From: Marsupella aquatica
Lineage: Eukaryota; Marchantiophyta
NCBI GenBank assembly: GCA_973895155.1
Contig: OZ316893.1
Coordinates: 10,850,001-10,914,000, forward strand
Reading direction: 5' to 3'
Length of the DNA: 64,000 nucleotides
In this document: positions 48,701 through 60,775 of the stretch, piece by piece
Layout: each line of letters begins with the position of its first letter
Position numbering within the stretch: position 1 is the stretch's first letter
Notes under the pieces: model-generated
What the model was told of the DNA's origin: nothing
Database searches by the model: none
The model's input: the letters and a program-made list of their open reading frames with translations, nothing else
Made by a program: the position numbers and the translations under genes

Positions 48701-49717
48701 ACCACAGCTTCAGTACCGATCCCCCTCCGTCTGCAGGTGTGAGCTGCTCCTCAGCAACGACGCAACCCTCTACGAATTAAATTGAACAGCGGCAGGAATT
48801 AAGGAAAGGCCGATGGAAACCTTCCTACTCCAATTTTCAGAAGCGCAGCAGAACCACGACACAGAGAACTCTCGAGGAGTTCAGTTTCTGATATGTGTCG
48901 TTGCCCCACACGGGAAATTAAAGCAATTGTGCATTGAGACCGGAGAAACTTGGTTGTGATTGCTTCGTTGAACAGCGCGGCCATGCAGTGCCGACACCTT
49001 GAAAGACCGTGGACGTCATAAGTACCATGTGTCAAGAAGGAAACCAAACCTTTCCTCTTGATCAAAATGTGATAATATAACGTGTGCACTCATTTATTTA
49101 AAAATAAATAAATTAGTTAGTGGACCCCCCACCTGTTTTGCACTTTTACGCATGATGAAATGGTCCCCTTCGGAAAAAACTAAATTGTCTACTGTTCCTG
49201 TTCTACAAAGCGGAAGGCTCTTTACATCATGGTTGTTTACCTGGTTTGCGCTGTGTGCCCCTTGCAGCAGAGAAGGCGCTGGGGCATACATCTACATGGA
49301 GACCATAGAGCCGCGGCCTTTATAAAGTAGAAAAATTTGAGGTATAGCGAGTAGGTCAGGATGAGATTTTCAATTTTTATTATGACTTTTCGGTTGCGCG
49401 ATGGCAATCATTGTAAATTACTTGTCGGTAAAGCATTTGAAGAAATGGAAGTTTGCTGCAATGCGCGTCTCCGGAAATTCTGTTTGACGAGCTTGAGGTA
49501 GAGTCCTCGGATTTCAATGGTCTTTGTGACATTGTATAGATGTGTGGATGCCGCACCTGTGTCATAGGTGAGTAGAACAGGGACAACTGGCCGACCAAAT
49601 TCCTCCAGCTTTCGTTCCGTAAAGTCGTCGTAGCCCGTGCAGAGAGGAGTAAATGTACAACAGTCGGACCGCTACTCCTGAAAGTTGGAACAAAGCCTCG
49701 TCTTTTGCAGCCCCCTA
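45721..49717. other. Intergenic, no firm gene
   Basis: About 4 kb with only short open frames. The most protein-like pieces are a minus-strand frame at 48619-48529 (begins MAFIELWGFGGGTFFKHRPP, ATG at 48619, donor gtaaat after 48529), a minus frame at 47641-47414 (IPPNPSLDVLQIWRV) and a plus frame at 47629-47889. None can be joined or named. Nothing structural stands out. Confidence 0.4.
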
Positions 49718-50047
49718 TTAACGGAAAGCGTCAGATGACATCAACTCCTTGAACTCCTGAAAGTCCACCTTCCCATTACCATCTGCATCGACTTCCTTGA
49801 TCATCTGCTGACACTTCTTATAACTATGTCCTTCTTTCATGCCCAGGCTCTTCAACACCATCTGCAATTCCTCCACGCTGATGAATCCGTCATTGTTCTT
49901 GTCGAAGACTCCGAAAGCGGACAGGAGACACTTCTCGCTTCCACAGGGATCGGTTCCTCTGATCTCTTTTGGCAATTTTGATCGTGTACTGTCCTTATGA
50001 ATTGTTTGTGATTCTTCCTTGGTTGAGTGATTGGTTTCTTCTTCAAA
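49718..50047 (-). pseudogene. Calmodulin-like two-EF-hand fragment
   Basis: The C-terminal half of a calmodulin-like calcium sensor. Two complete EF-hand loops are present, DKNNDGFISVEE and DADGNGKVDFQE, separated by MVLKSLGMKEGHSYKKCQQM, the usual linker of plant CML proteins. The product ends KELMSSDAFR and then a stop. The open frame continues upstream to 50047 without any ATG before the first EF-hand, and a stop lies at 50048-50050. The N-terminal EF-hand pair expected of a full CML is not visible within 1 kb upstream. An acceptor-like ttag sits exactly at the upstream limit, so it may be the last exon of a gene with distant exons. A truncated or transposon-captured copy is more likely. 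Calcium-binding side chains are intact. Confidence 0.6.
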
Positions 50048-50264
50048 CTAATTCCTGAATTCCTTCTTCTTTCTGCTCGATCAGCATACAGTCTCTTTGA
50101 TTCCTTTCGGTGATTTTCGTTGTTCCCTTTCGCCTCGGTTCTTACTGGCTTGCTCTTTGGAGTCTTCGGGAGTTGGCACTCATTCAATTCACGAGTGACA
50201 ATATTCTTAATTCTCCATCAGTTTCCACAATGTGATTGATCGTTTTTGATTTTCTCATTCTGTT

Positions 50265-50579
50265 TTGGTGTTGTCCTTATGTTATTCCTTTGAGAAATTG
50301 GACTGTTTCAAGAAGCACGAGCACGGCATTTCTGATGCAGAGGAAGTTGACGGAAGTTTATCTAATTCCATTCCCTACTGTTCATGCACTAGTGTGAACC
50401 AGCCATGTTACAAGTGGGGTAATGGAGGATGGCAGTCTGCTTGCTGCACCATTATGATCTCCATGTACCCCCTTCCAATGAATCCGAAGAAGCGAAGTTC
50501 AAGGCTGGCTGGATGCAAAATGAGCATTGGTGCCTTTGTTTATAGCTCGTATCTTTGTAAGTGGAACGTAGTCACGTAG
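50265..50579 (+). pseudogene. BBR/BPC (basic pentacysteine) DNA-binding domain fragment
   Basis: Contains most of the plant-specific GAGA-binding BPC domain: [20 protein letters not shown], the ACC pair completing the five cysteines, then [19 protein letters not shown]. After KMSIGAF the family sequence stops. The expected LAAEG and DHWAKHGTNRYITIK-type ending is replaced by [13 protein letters not shown] and a stop, and I do not find it downstream. The family's GRKMS reads GCKMS. No ATG opens the frame. Full BPC proteins are nuclear regulators binding GA-rich DNA. This copy lacks part of the DNA-contacting end, so I infer a truncated pseudogene. It sits about 220 bases from the CML fragment in the opposite orientation. 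Confidence 0.7.
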
Positions 50580-50929
50580 ACGAGGCCCTTATTGGACCCT
50601 GCTAAGCTTGCTTCTCTTTCGTTTGCTCGTGCCTCATGCGTTGGACAATCTAACAGTAGTGAGAGGCATCGCCGAGTTAGGAACTGTAATGATGACGCCA
50701 TGGAAAGGAGCGCTGAGTGATCCAACATAGAATCATGTCCACTTCTTCCTTCGTGGCAGTTGAAGGTCGAGAAAATTGTCACGGTTACTTTGTCATTAGA
50801 TCAACTTGCCGAGAGAGATTTAGTTATTATTCAATTGAAACACAATTTAGAATGCGGGTGGGCAGCGATTACTTAGGGTAAAAAAACAGAAGGTGGGCCT
50901 CCTAATAATTGAACAGTCTATTACCTAGG

Positions 50930-51290
50930 GTAAATAAAATGGTTTTTTTTCAAACATTTTTACATCAATATTTACGGCATGGTGTCCTCAATTTTACCAA
51001 AATCATGCCACAGACACGAATGTTGAAACGATTTTATTTTGTAAACCAATTCGTACTTGTTTGCAGCGCATCTCAATGACATGGCACGCTGTGGAGTCTC
51101 GGATTTTGGAAGGGACCTCTAGTGGGGTCCATAACTAATTTTATCATGGTATGCAAGGATGTCTTACACTATGTCTATTTTGATATGGAGTTACCTGACC
51201 CCAAATGTCAAGGAGTACCCTACCAGGCTGTGACCTAGGGGGTTTGGTCACAAGGGCTGAGCCGAATTACACACCTACTACAATAGATAT
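50930..51290. repeat. Old direct repeat, copy 1
   Basis: Shares tttacggcatggtg/cgcc, ccacagacacgaatgt-like, gggacctct...ggggtcc and tgacctagggggt with 53405-53890 in the same order and orientation. Strongly diverged. Possibly the two ends of an old transposon or a segmental duplication. Confidence 0.45.
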
Positions 51291-51993
51291 GTTAAACAGA
51301 TGACATTACTTTGAGGAAATATATATGTTTTAATTAGACATGCCTGATATCATTTTCCAATTATTTAAAAAAAAACCTAGAGTTACCTAGAATTGAGTGG
51401 AAGAGAGTGATGCACTATGGACTTTGAGATCACTCTCTTAGCAAGCACACTACTAGTTCTTTTCACTACCATGTAAACAATTTGCAAGTAAGGATGCCAA
51501 TGAAAGAGCCAGGATGTCGATGAGGATTACCTTACTAAAGGTATTGTACACGGGATTGTACGCAAAGTGCCCATGACTATGCACTTAATCCATGGACTCC
51601 CATGTTCATGAATCCAAGGAATGTGTGTGTGATGAAGTGAAGTCAATTTTTAGCAAGGTGATAACCAATGGTTTTGAGTCTCCTGGTGATCTTGGTTGAG
51701 ATGATCTTTTTGGTTTATCAAACGAAACTAAGGTTGAATATGAAGGAATTGAGTTTTTTGACGGTTTTCACTTACACATTAGAGAAATCGTGTTTCTACC
51801 ATTCATGATTGATCATTTATGAGTTACATTTAGCATTACAGCCACAAGACAAACTGGAGTACAACACTAAGCTATTGGCAAAAGAGCACTTGTCGTTTCG
51901 GTGGGAAGAACGTACAAAATGGATGAGCCATCACTTCACATGAAACTTTTGCAGTTGTTTTTATTTAAGAAAGTTATGGTGTGAGGGGAAACC

Positions 51994-52293
51994 TGTTAGG
52001 AATTGACTCGAGTTCCCGGCTTAGTTAGTTTGGTTTTACTAGGGTTAGTTAAAACCCTGGATTACATTAGGATAAGATCCGCTTAGTTTAGGCCCACACA
52101 TCTTGGCCCCCTTGGGGGTATAGGTTGGAGGGAGAGCTTTCTCTCCCTCATTCTTCACATGTACTTCTCATGAGCTATGGATCCTTCAGGAGTTTCTCCA
52201 TTGTGGTGTCTTGTTGGTGTAGTGTGAGATTGAGTGCTTTCATGTTCCGCATTGATGTCTAGTACATGAGCCGACGGTTTCTTACAAAACTAA
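51994..52293 (+). mobile_element. Probable LTR fragment, different family
   Basis: Begins TGTTAGGAATTGACTCGAGT and contains typical LTR-like sequence (short pyrimidine/purine tracts, ttgtggtgtcttgttggtgt). A matching CA end and target duplication were not identified, and no primer binding site is seen. The right border is approximate. Confidence 0.35.
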
Positions 52294-52489
52294 CGATTGT
52301 TTCTTCGACATAGAGACTACATTTAGCGTCAATATGTGTTCAGAGTGAGCTTCAATTGAAGACTGGAAGGATACGAACAATCCAAGCCCGGAAGCAAGCG
52401 TTGTGGACAAGCAACGGCGACGTAATCGAAGAAATCAATTTGCAGCGGCTAAGTTTGTGACGGTGACAAGGTTGTGACATCTTTTAATT

Positions 52490-53240
52490 GAGAAAGGGTT
52501 TCCAATGAGCCTCATATTGACAAATTTTGTCAAGTTCTAAATGAATTTTTGAATTTCTCTACCTTTCCAATAAGTGACCGTAAGAATTTGATCATGAGTT
52601 CATGAATTCTTTTAGCTTTCCAAATTGAGTCCGACATTTCATATCAGATTTTGTCATGGTACTAAATGTTAGATATTGCTCTAGTCTTGTGACTCATGAG
52701 CTAACCACAGTTAGTCTAACTTGGGTTAGGACTTAGCTAATGTTAGCGGTAGTGCTGTTGTGCATATAGCCAAGGCTGATGCCAGACCCTGGGTGGAACT
52801 TAGGCTCATTGTTATGGAGCTAGTTGAGAGATAGGGAGAGCTTGTGCTGTGGATGCTTGGTATGGCCGGTCGGCCTAGAATGCAGTAAAGCTCTTGTGTG
52901 TTCGCGTGGACGTAGCTTCATGTGGAGGTGAACCACGTATCTCTTTGTGTCGACTCTTGTGCGTTGGATGGTTCATGGGCTTGCAGTTGCGAATGTCGTC
53001 TATGCTTAACACTAAAGAGATCATGAGATTTTCAATCTCTCTAGCTTTCTACTGTGTGATATTGGGAGTGTTCAGTCAAGATTAGAAAGATCATGAGTAT
53101 CCAAATTTCTCTAGCTTTCCAATGAACCTAACATTGATCAATTTTGTCAAGTACTAAGGAGATGATGAGTTTCTAATTACTCTAGCTTTCCAATGAGTGT
53201 GACATTGAGAGATTTTATAAAGTACTAAGGAGATTGATTA
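52490..53240. repeat. Degenerate tandem array, about 80-bp unit
   Basis: Units such as agtactaaggagatgatgag, then ctctagctttccaatgag and a ttgtcaa tail, repeat about six times with heavy divergence. The solo LTR at 52667-53011 interrupts it. Removing the LTR and one TSD restores a tactaaagagatcatgag-like unit. Confidence 0.65.
52667..53011 (+). mobile_element. Solo LTR, 345 bp, TSD CTAAA
   Basis: Starts TGTTAGATATTGCTCTAG and ends GCTTAACA. It is flanked by the perfect 5-bp repeat CTAAA (52662-52666 and 53012-53016). Same family and practically the same length as 31448-31791, opposite orientation. No internal region is present. Confidence 0.92.
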
Positions 53241-53404
53241 TTTAGTTTTACAATGTAGAGCCAAAAGGGGTTCTAACTATGTCCATTTATGTTGATTGGT
53301 TTTTTCAAACTTGCAAATAATTAAAAAAATACAATCATTTTGATGTAAAACACTGATATATCATTGACAAACATCAGAATGGTAACTTTATTTTACTCAA
53401 TGAC

Positions 53405-53890
53405 ATATCTTCCTTTGTATTCTGGTTTTTTTACGCTTAATACTTACGGCATGGCGCCCCAAAAATTACATTGCTTTTGCCACAAACATGAATGTGTGCT
53501 TTGAAATTGTCAAGAAGATGATCTTTCCTGTTTGTGACTGGTTGTACTGATGTGGCGCAACCTCGTGACAGGAAATTTGCATGGGACCTCTCATAGGGGT
53601 CCGTAAATACTAATACATGGATGCATGATTTTGGCCACCATGGAACAATAGAGGGAGGTTGAACACAATTAATTCAAGTCGCCTCTGCATTTGAAACTGT
53701 TAGCTGGAACCCATGTTCTCTCTTGATTTTATGACATGATTTCATGCTTAGGATTTGACATTGATCCGTGTAGTTTTGGTTTGAGTTATTGGGAACAGTT
53801 TCATCTATAAGTATATATTCTTGCCAATGTACCCCAACCTTGACCTAGGGGGTGAGTCATGGCCAGCTGTAGTTACACACCTTGTTGTGT
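53405..53890. repeat. Old direct repeat, copy 2
   Basis: Diverged partner of 50930-51290. The pair encloses the LTR fragment, the 80-bp array and the solo LTR. Confidence 0.45.
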
Positions 53891-54779
53891 TAAGAAAAAA
53901 ATTAGTTGTAATACTTTTGCTTACCAATGTTGGGCAAATTTCTAGTCTCAAGGGTCATTTGCTTACTAAAAAGATACTTGAGACTCATACTTGACAATGA
54001 GGGACTGCCTATTTGGTGCAGTTCACGGGGCTTATCATCCTTCCCATTTTTATTTTTACTCATGTTATATCTTAAAAGACACACCATAAAATAATTTATT
54101 AAAAGATGCCATTAACCATTGGCGACCCCCTCCCCCCTCTCTCCTAAGAGAATAGAGTTTTAAAATGCAAACTGTTTCCCTTCCCTGTACTTTGGTGTCC
54201 CTCCTGTTCAAATAGGCTTAATACTCCACCTGATAACAAGGAAAACATTTTTAAACTAATCACATTAATAGTTCATGGCATATGACAAATTGTTGTAGAC
54301 ATTATGGGCCCTTTTTGGAGCCCCAATTACAAGTTCAACCAAAAACTACTCAATTGAAAACTCAGATTAATGTTAGGAAAAGGGTGAGAAATTTAGAAGG
54401 GGAGGAAAACAACATCTTTTTGGTTTTACTTCTGATTTTCATGCACATTTCTCAGCATATTTACTCCATTAGAAGATGCCATTGTCTTTTTGAATCTCTC
54501 AATCCCCTTAATTACCCTTGAACCTCCACTCCAGTCCACCCTCAAATGCCAAAAATAAATTGTACATAGAAGATACTTTTTTAACCAAAAACAAATTCCC
54601 CTTAGTTATCTTTTTTTATCCTTCCCCTTAAAGTACCCTTAATACTGCACCCTGGCCCTCCCTAAAAGACTACAAATAGTTCATTCGAAAGATTTAGTCC
54701 ATAGCTAGTGCCCACTCCTTCTCCCAAAGCAAAAAAAGCAAAAAGGAAGTATCTTCATCTCACTTTCAAATGACACCCA

Positions 54780-55330
54780 CATCATCGGTCCATCCCACTA
54801 AGGTTACAGCTCTTGCCCTCGCCACCCTTTCCACCCATTTGATGGCACTCGTTTTATGCGTTTAGCCCATGAAGAGTTGTGCGTGGAGTCCAGTCGAGTT
54901 ACCCTCTGATTTTGTGCTTCCCCCATGGTTCTCATGTCCACCAGTAGGTCTTTGGGTCCTTGGCTCCCTAGTCAACACTCCCTCTTTCATTGCTAATGCT
55001 CTACAGGCTGCCTTAGCCCATGCTCCTTTGTTTCCTAAATTAGCAGATTCTCAGACAACATTTGGGATGTTAAGTTGTTGCAATGTATCCACCCCGTGCA
55101 TCCTATCTGGCTAGGACATATGCACCTACCGAGGATCTTTGTCTACACCTCCGTGTGGTTCATGTCTCCATTCGTGAGACTTTTGCCTCCCTTTTAGACC
55201 AGGTACTTTGCTAGACTTTTGCCTCCCTTTTAGGCCAGGTACTTTGCTCTCATCTCCGTGGCTTCATCGATAGCTCAGTTTTCTTATTTCTCAAGGTAGT
55301 TTGGGGTTTACTTCCATTGCGAGCCTAACA
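54780..55330 (+). pseudogene. Reverse-transcriptase-like debris
   Basis: An open frame from 54869 ends LSCCNVST. A one-base frame change near 55094 continues it as RASYLARTYAPTEDLCLHLR and VVHVSIRETFASLLDQ. The combined pattern (C-rich stretch, R-x-x-YL-x-RT, then IRETF) resembles the region after the catalytic palm in plant retroelement polymerases. The match is by eye and weak. Stops, a frameshift and a local duplication (cttttgcctcccttttag at about 55182 and 55218) show that it is not functional. Confidence 0.35.
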
Positions 55331-55994
55331 CCTTTGGCCTTTTTTGGAGCATGGACTCCATCTCATTGGTGGCAGATTTGCTTCCTCAGTGCTTTATTGG
55401 CTGAACTATGTTCAGCTGTGTGATGGGGGCCCAAAAAAAGTCCCCAAGATACTTTTGTCAAAAATACATATGGATTGCAATATTGGACTGCAATACTAGA
55501 TTTCTTCTATACACTTTCTCTTGTTCTAAAGAGACAAAAACAAAATCCAATGTATTGCATATAGTATTTGTATTCAGGCAAGATCATGATGACTTAAGTA
55601 TGTATTCAGGCAAGATCATGATGACTTAAGTAAGCACAGGAAAGAGATGAGGGGAACATTTAATGATTATCTTTTGTGTTTACTTCATTCTTTTGTTTCT
55701 TTTTAACTTTGTTCAGCCTAATGTGACCAAACCCCCTTTGGTCCCTGTGTTCACCCTAATGTGACCAAACCCCCTTTGGTCACTAGCCTGGTTTACTTTT
55801 GTCTCCATGGTTTACTTTTGTCTCTCATGGAGGTCCAGAAAGAGGTCCAGAAAGGTTCCCTCCCCATTTCAGGTTTACTTGCATCCGTTCAAGACTAGAG
55901 ATGCTATTTAACACGATGCATAATTATCCCTTCGAGAAGAAAGAGGCTACAAAATTGCGAGGTTACTTGTTTGAGACGCCCAGTGTATAATTAT

Positions 55995-56052
55995 CTCTTC
56001 CCTTCCCTTCCCTTCCCCTCCCCTCCCCTCCGATCCCCTCCCCTCCCCTCCA
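55995..56052 (+). repeat. CT-rich low-complexity tract
   Basis: Runs of CCCTTC and CCCCTC repeats upstream of the AT74-type gene, probably in its promoter or 5' leader. CT/GA-rich tracts are common near plant transcription starts. Confidence 0.6.
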
Positions 56053-56513
56053 CTCCAAAGACCGTTCACCCCGCACTCTGCTATGTGCACAGCTGTAGTA
56101 GTGGTAAAACTGAACTCCCACCACTACAGTACATTAGCGAACTGCTCTGGTCGTGGCCTCCAATTACACACTACATAGTTTTCTGCTCGCCCTTCGATCG
56201 CCCGCGTGAGGGGGCGAGGACGGAGCGACCGAACTCGCAACGGGATCCTCACTGGAAGTGTCCTGGGAGGGGCATGGCAGATGGGCAGATTTTAGGAGCG
56301 AGAAGTTTTCCGCAAAGCTCGACTGCGATATCAGTCGTGAAGGGCGGAATTGCGAGTGTGGAGCTCCACCAACGACAGCGGCTTTGTTGCGGTGAAGAAA
56401 GGGCGAGGAGAGCTGATCGTTGTCGTTCCCATTATCGTCGTCGGCGGCCGCAGCAGCAGAAGAGAGCGGGAGGGAGATTGAGTACGCGGACGAGTGGTGG
56501 GCTATGCGGACTC

Positions 56514-58972
56514 ATGGCCTCAGCTGCTGAAGGGGATCCTTCTTCTACTTATTCTTCTGCAGCTGCCGATGCTGCTGCCGATGACCCCTACCAGAGATTT
56601 CAGTCGTACTCTGTGCCATCTCAGAACTGGCGAGCGAAGAAGCAGGGAGGGCAGTACCAGCAGGCCATCGGTGGCGACATTCCTCAACAGGTGAATGGAA
56701 GGGCGAGCAGTAACAGCAGCAACATTTTATTCCCAATGCCACTTGAGGTGTCAGAGGATTGCGAGGCCAAAGCTGCCACATGGGAGTCGACTGCTATTTC
56801 GCTACGGCCGAAGAGAATCATCCTCGTGAGGCATGGGCAGAGTGAGGGAAACGTAGATGAGAGTGCTTACACGAGGATACCGGACTCCAAAATCTCGCTC
56901 ACCGAGGACGGGTGGAAACAGGCCATTCACTGCGGGAAGAGGATTCGGGAAATTATTGAGAAGGATGAGGTCGACGACTGGAAAGTGTACTTTTACGTGT
57001 CTCCTTACCGGCGCACTCTCCAGACTTTGCGTGGCATAGGGCTGGCGTTTGAGCGTGACCGCATTGCTGGTGTTCGAGAGGAGCCTCGTATCCGGGAACA
57101 AGACTTTGGTATGTCTATTCTCTCTGCCCTAATAGTCTTCAATCCATCCTGAACTAGATGTCAAGCGTGATAGCTTTTGTGTTGATCAGCCGTTTTGCTT
57201 TTTGCTTTTTTTCATTTAGTCTTCTTTGAATCTTCGAAACGCCTTTTAGGGCTTGTCAGTTAAGAAGCAAGTTAATCTCGTTTCTGAATCAGCAGCCTAG
57301 ATCGTTCCAGAGTCAGCAGTCCCAATGAATTACGCATCTAACTTTCACGAGTGCTAGGCCTTTAATGAGGTAGGTTGTCTGCGAGTTATTGTCTTATGCT
57401 GACAAGCTGATGTCGTTGCTGCCTTAAAATCCAAGATGTTTGTTTTAAGATGATCGAGAATCTTTAGGGTACTGGTACGAAAACTGCTCGCCAGTTTTAA
57501 TGAACTAGTTTGCGGTACTTAAAATGATGTAACTTGTCGATGACAGCAGTTTGAAGGCACATAACGTCAGTGTATGCATTGTCGATCGGAGACAAGAGAT
57601 TGATGTTGTTCTCTGTGAGATGCGACAGGCAACTTCCAGGATAGAGAGAAAATGCGGGTGGAGAAAGAAGTGAGATTGCGGTATGGCCGCTTTTTCTACA
57701 GATTCCCGAACGGTGAATCGGCGGCTGACGTCTATGACAGGATAACAGGCAAGTAAGTCAGCTTACTCTCTGGAAACGTCGAATGTAGTCTCTGCCCAGA
57801 TTTATCACCTCGCCCACGCTTAGATCTCAATTTCTCTGAACAACACCCTCAATTTAGCTTGTTATTGGCGGTGTTATGATGACGCACACCTCCAAGCAGC
57901 CCTTCACCTCTTTTAATGATTATTTTGTAGATAACCTCATTTTTTCTAATTTTCCATGGATGCGATGTCCTACGTGACCCCTAGGACCTCCATTGCTGAT
58001 ATCCCACTGTTGAAAAGAGAATGAGGAACTCAGGGCCTATTTAAGGGCATTGTGATAGTTTGGCCGCTTGGACGGAAGTCTGACAGGGGCTTGTAGTGTC
58101 TCAAACTATGCTGCATTTTTGCCAAAGTGCCTGTATGAAGGATAAAAGTCAGTCTGGAAATAATAGGTGGGCAATGATGGTTTTATTTCAGGCTTCAGAG
58201 AGACTTTAAGAGCGGATGTGGATGTTGGTCGGTTTCAGCGCCCAGAATCAAGATCTAAGAATATGAATTTGGTGATGGTCTCTCATGGCCTTACCTTACG
58301 TGTGTTTCTCATGAGATGGTACAAATGGACCGTTGAGCAGTTTGAGGGCCTGTGGAATTTTGGGAACACCGGCATGATGGTTATGGAACTTGGGCCTGGC
58401 GGCAGGTAATGTAATTGATGAAAGGAAGCTTTATAGTTAAAAGATGTAGGAGCAATCTGTACGGTGACTTGGATTTCCTCTTTCACTTTTCTTCGATTAC
58501 GTCCAAGTCAAGATGTTGATGTGCAAATAAGCATGTTGACTAACGTGTTCATGTCAACATATACAGGTACAGCTTGACGATGCATCACACGGCTGGTGAT
58601 TTGAAGGCATTCGGAATGACTGATGATATGATTGCTGATCAAGAGTGGTAAGATTTATTGGCTGAGACACTCCCACTGTTTGTTTACATTAAGCGATCTG
58701 TTTTGATTAGGAGACTTGCTTTTGACAATTTTGGCTGAGCTACGAAGGTTTTTTGGACTTGTGGACCTAACAGGGTACCCGGTCTTTACAGGCAAAAATA
58801 TGCAAAGCCGGGCGAACTCAATTATGACTGGCTGACTTCGGGATCTTCATTTTTTACTCATTATGATGATTTGCAAAATGGTCTTCACTGTGAAGAGATT
58901 CCACCTGATATAATGCGAACTGTTCTTGGGGATGGTGGAGAATTGAATCCGGAGCCCCCACGGGTGGAATAG
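56514..58972 (+). CDS. AT74-type phosphoglycerate-mutase-like protein
   Basis: Histidine-phosphatase superfamily member related to Arabidopsis AT74. The substrate is not established. Five exons join in frame to 396 residues: 56514-57108, 57629-57748, 58192-58405, 58567-58647, 58792-58972. RIILVRHGQSEGN holds the catalytic His (H107) in the RHG motif, and NLVMVSHGLTLRVFLMRWYK holds the second His. VSPYRRTLQTLRG and RFFYRFPNGESAADVYDRIT are also family hallmarks. The first ~95 residues are Ser/Ala/Gln-rich and could be a targeting sequence. The frame stays open upstream, and an ATG at 56274 would add 80 residues. I chose 56514 because the intervening residues are Arg-rich and low complexity. 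The second intron starts with GC (ACAG before gcaagtaagt), keeping TGFRETLR in frame. Confidence 0.92.
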
Positions 58973-60624
58973 TTGAACTCCAGGAGAAAAATCTCCTGCT
59001 AGCTGCAATCTCAATTCTTCGGGCCAGATGAGTGTCTTCATTGTCTTTCGGAGGTGAATTCAGGGTAGAACATGGTCCATTGGGTTTAAGCTTTTCAGCA
59101 AGCATATCAAGAGTGTGCGATAATGATATTGATATGTATCATAAAAAGCTATAGCCTGTAAGAGGTGAGGGGTAAAACACAGCTACATTGGGCTGGTTTA
59201 CCCTTGTAAACTACATACATGAAACCAGAAGGCATGTAAATTCTTGGACAGAAATATCAGGCAAAAGCTGTCCCCAGACGTGCTTGAGACGTCATTGTCC
59301 ATCGCACGTCGACAAGTTTGCGCAATCTGTTCGTGTGAACGGTCATATGAGTGACGATCTCATTAACCAAGCAGTAGCAGTTCTTTTCGGCCGACCATCC
59401 TTGCCCGCAAGGATGTAGGGTACATTAATGAAGTATCAGAGGTGATAATTTGGTGTTTGAGCTTCTCAACTGCCAGGACTCTCAGTTGATGGGTTCAAGT
59501 TCGAAAACCTTGCAGCAAGTTTGGTCCCAACGGTTTTCAGGGGTAAAGATGGGTACCACAGATTTAGGGTCGGTTCACTAGTGGTGCCCTTGGCCACTAG
59601 TGACAGGTTTAGACTGTACACCAGTGACGTGGAGAAGAAGTCAATGAGCAAAAGGCAATTTTTAACGTTATGTCGAGTGATGGTTCTGGACGGTTCATAG
59701 CCCACTCAATTTTTCCAAGACTGCTAAAATATTACAACTTATACAGGAAAGATAATTTATGCAAACCATACTTTGACGCAGTGGAAAATTCTCGGCCAAG
59801 GTAGATGTGCTGCTTCAACTCTAGGTGAGAAAGCAATTCACTTTCTCGAGTGTTTTTTACATGCTAGTATTGACAGCGTATGCATCATGTGGTCCGGTAT
59901 TGGCAAAATTTCCTTTCTCTGTCTTTTCCTTTGTGTGAATCACATTCAACTTCATGGAAGACGAGATAGAATGCATCAAGGTTATGTAGTTGCTATTTGG
60001 AGAGGTCTACAGAGAGTGTTGTTTGTGATTAGTGGTCTATCACATTCTTCTGATCTTGCAGAGTCTCGGCAACCAAATGTTGAACGAAATGTCTTGACTC
60101 TCTGATTTTCCAAACTGTTTGTCTTGGCCAAATGTGGGTGCTCTTGTGCTTCAGTTGATTGTTGCATGTGTTCAGCCCGAATGAGGACCAATTGGAGATT
60201 CATGCATCAACAGCGAACCATGACGTAACTCTCTACGTTGTAACGTGGGTGAGGGGTAGCATTGTCTTGCATTCTAGGACTGTAAGGGCCTCCAATATGA
60301 TGAGCACCTCAAGTATGAGGTCAACACAATCATTGATGATACCGGTATCTTGCACTGAGGACCATTAGGACCCACGCAGGATCGGCCTATCCATACAAGT
60401 CAGAAACTGCAACTCCCTTCGAACTATGAAGTACGACGCCAAGGGAATGTGAGAAAGCAGGTGAATGTCAGCATGTACACGTTGAGGAACTAAAGTTGGA
60501 AATGGTGAAGTTTATTAAAGTTTAGGAAGTAGAAGACTAACCGAACCCAATTAATCCAGCACAAACCACCCTCATGAAAATAACGAAACTCTACCTTACC
60601 CCACCCTACCCATTAAGGTCTACG

Positions 60625-60775
60625 GGTCCCTGGAAAGTCGGAAAGTCCCTGGAAAGTCGGAAAGTCATTAATGACTCTCCATACCTCGGAAAGTCATTAA
60701 TGACTCTCCATACCCACTGGGTCCCTGGAAAGTCGGAAAGTCATTAATGACTCTCCATACCCACTCTCCATAAAT
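60625..60775. repeat. Compound minisatellite
   Basis: Repeated blocks gggtccctggaaagtcgg and aaagtcattaatgactctcc, the second containing the palindrome AGTCATTAATGACT, in three to four imperfect units. Confidence 0.8.

Noticed and set aside
55971-56513. N-terminal extension of the AT74-type protein from the start of the open frame
   Set aside because: The extension is encoded by a CT-rich low-complexity tract and Arg-rich sequence. ATG 56514 (or at most 56274) is a better start.
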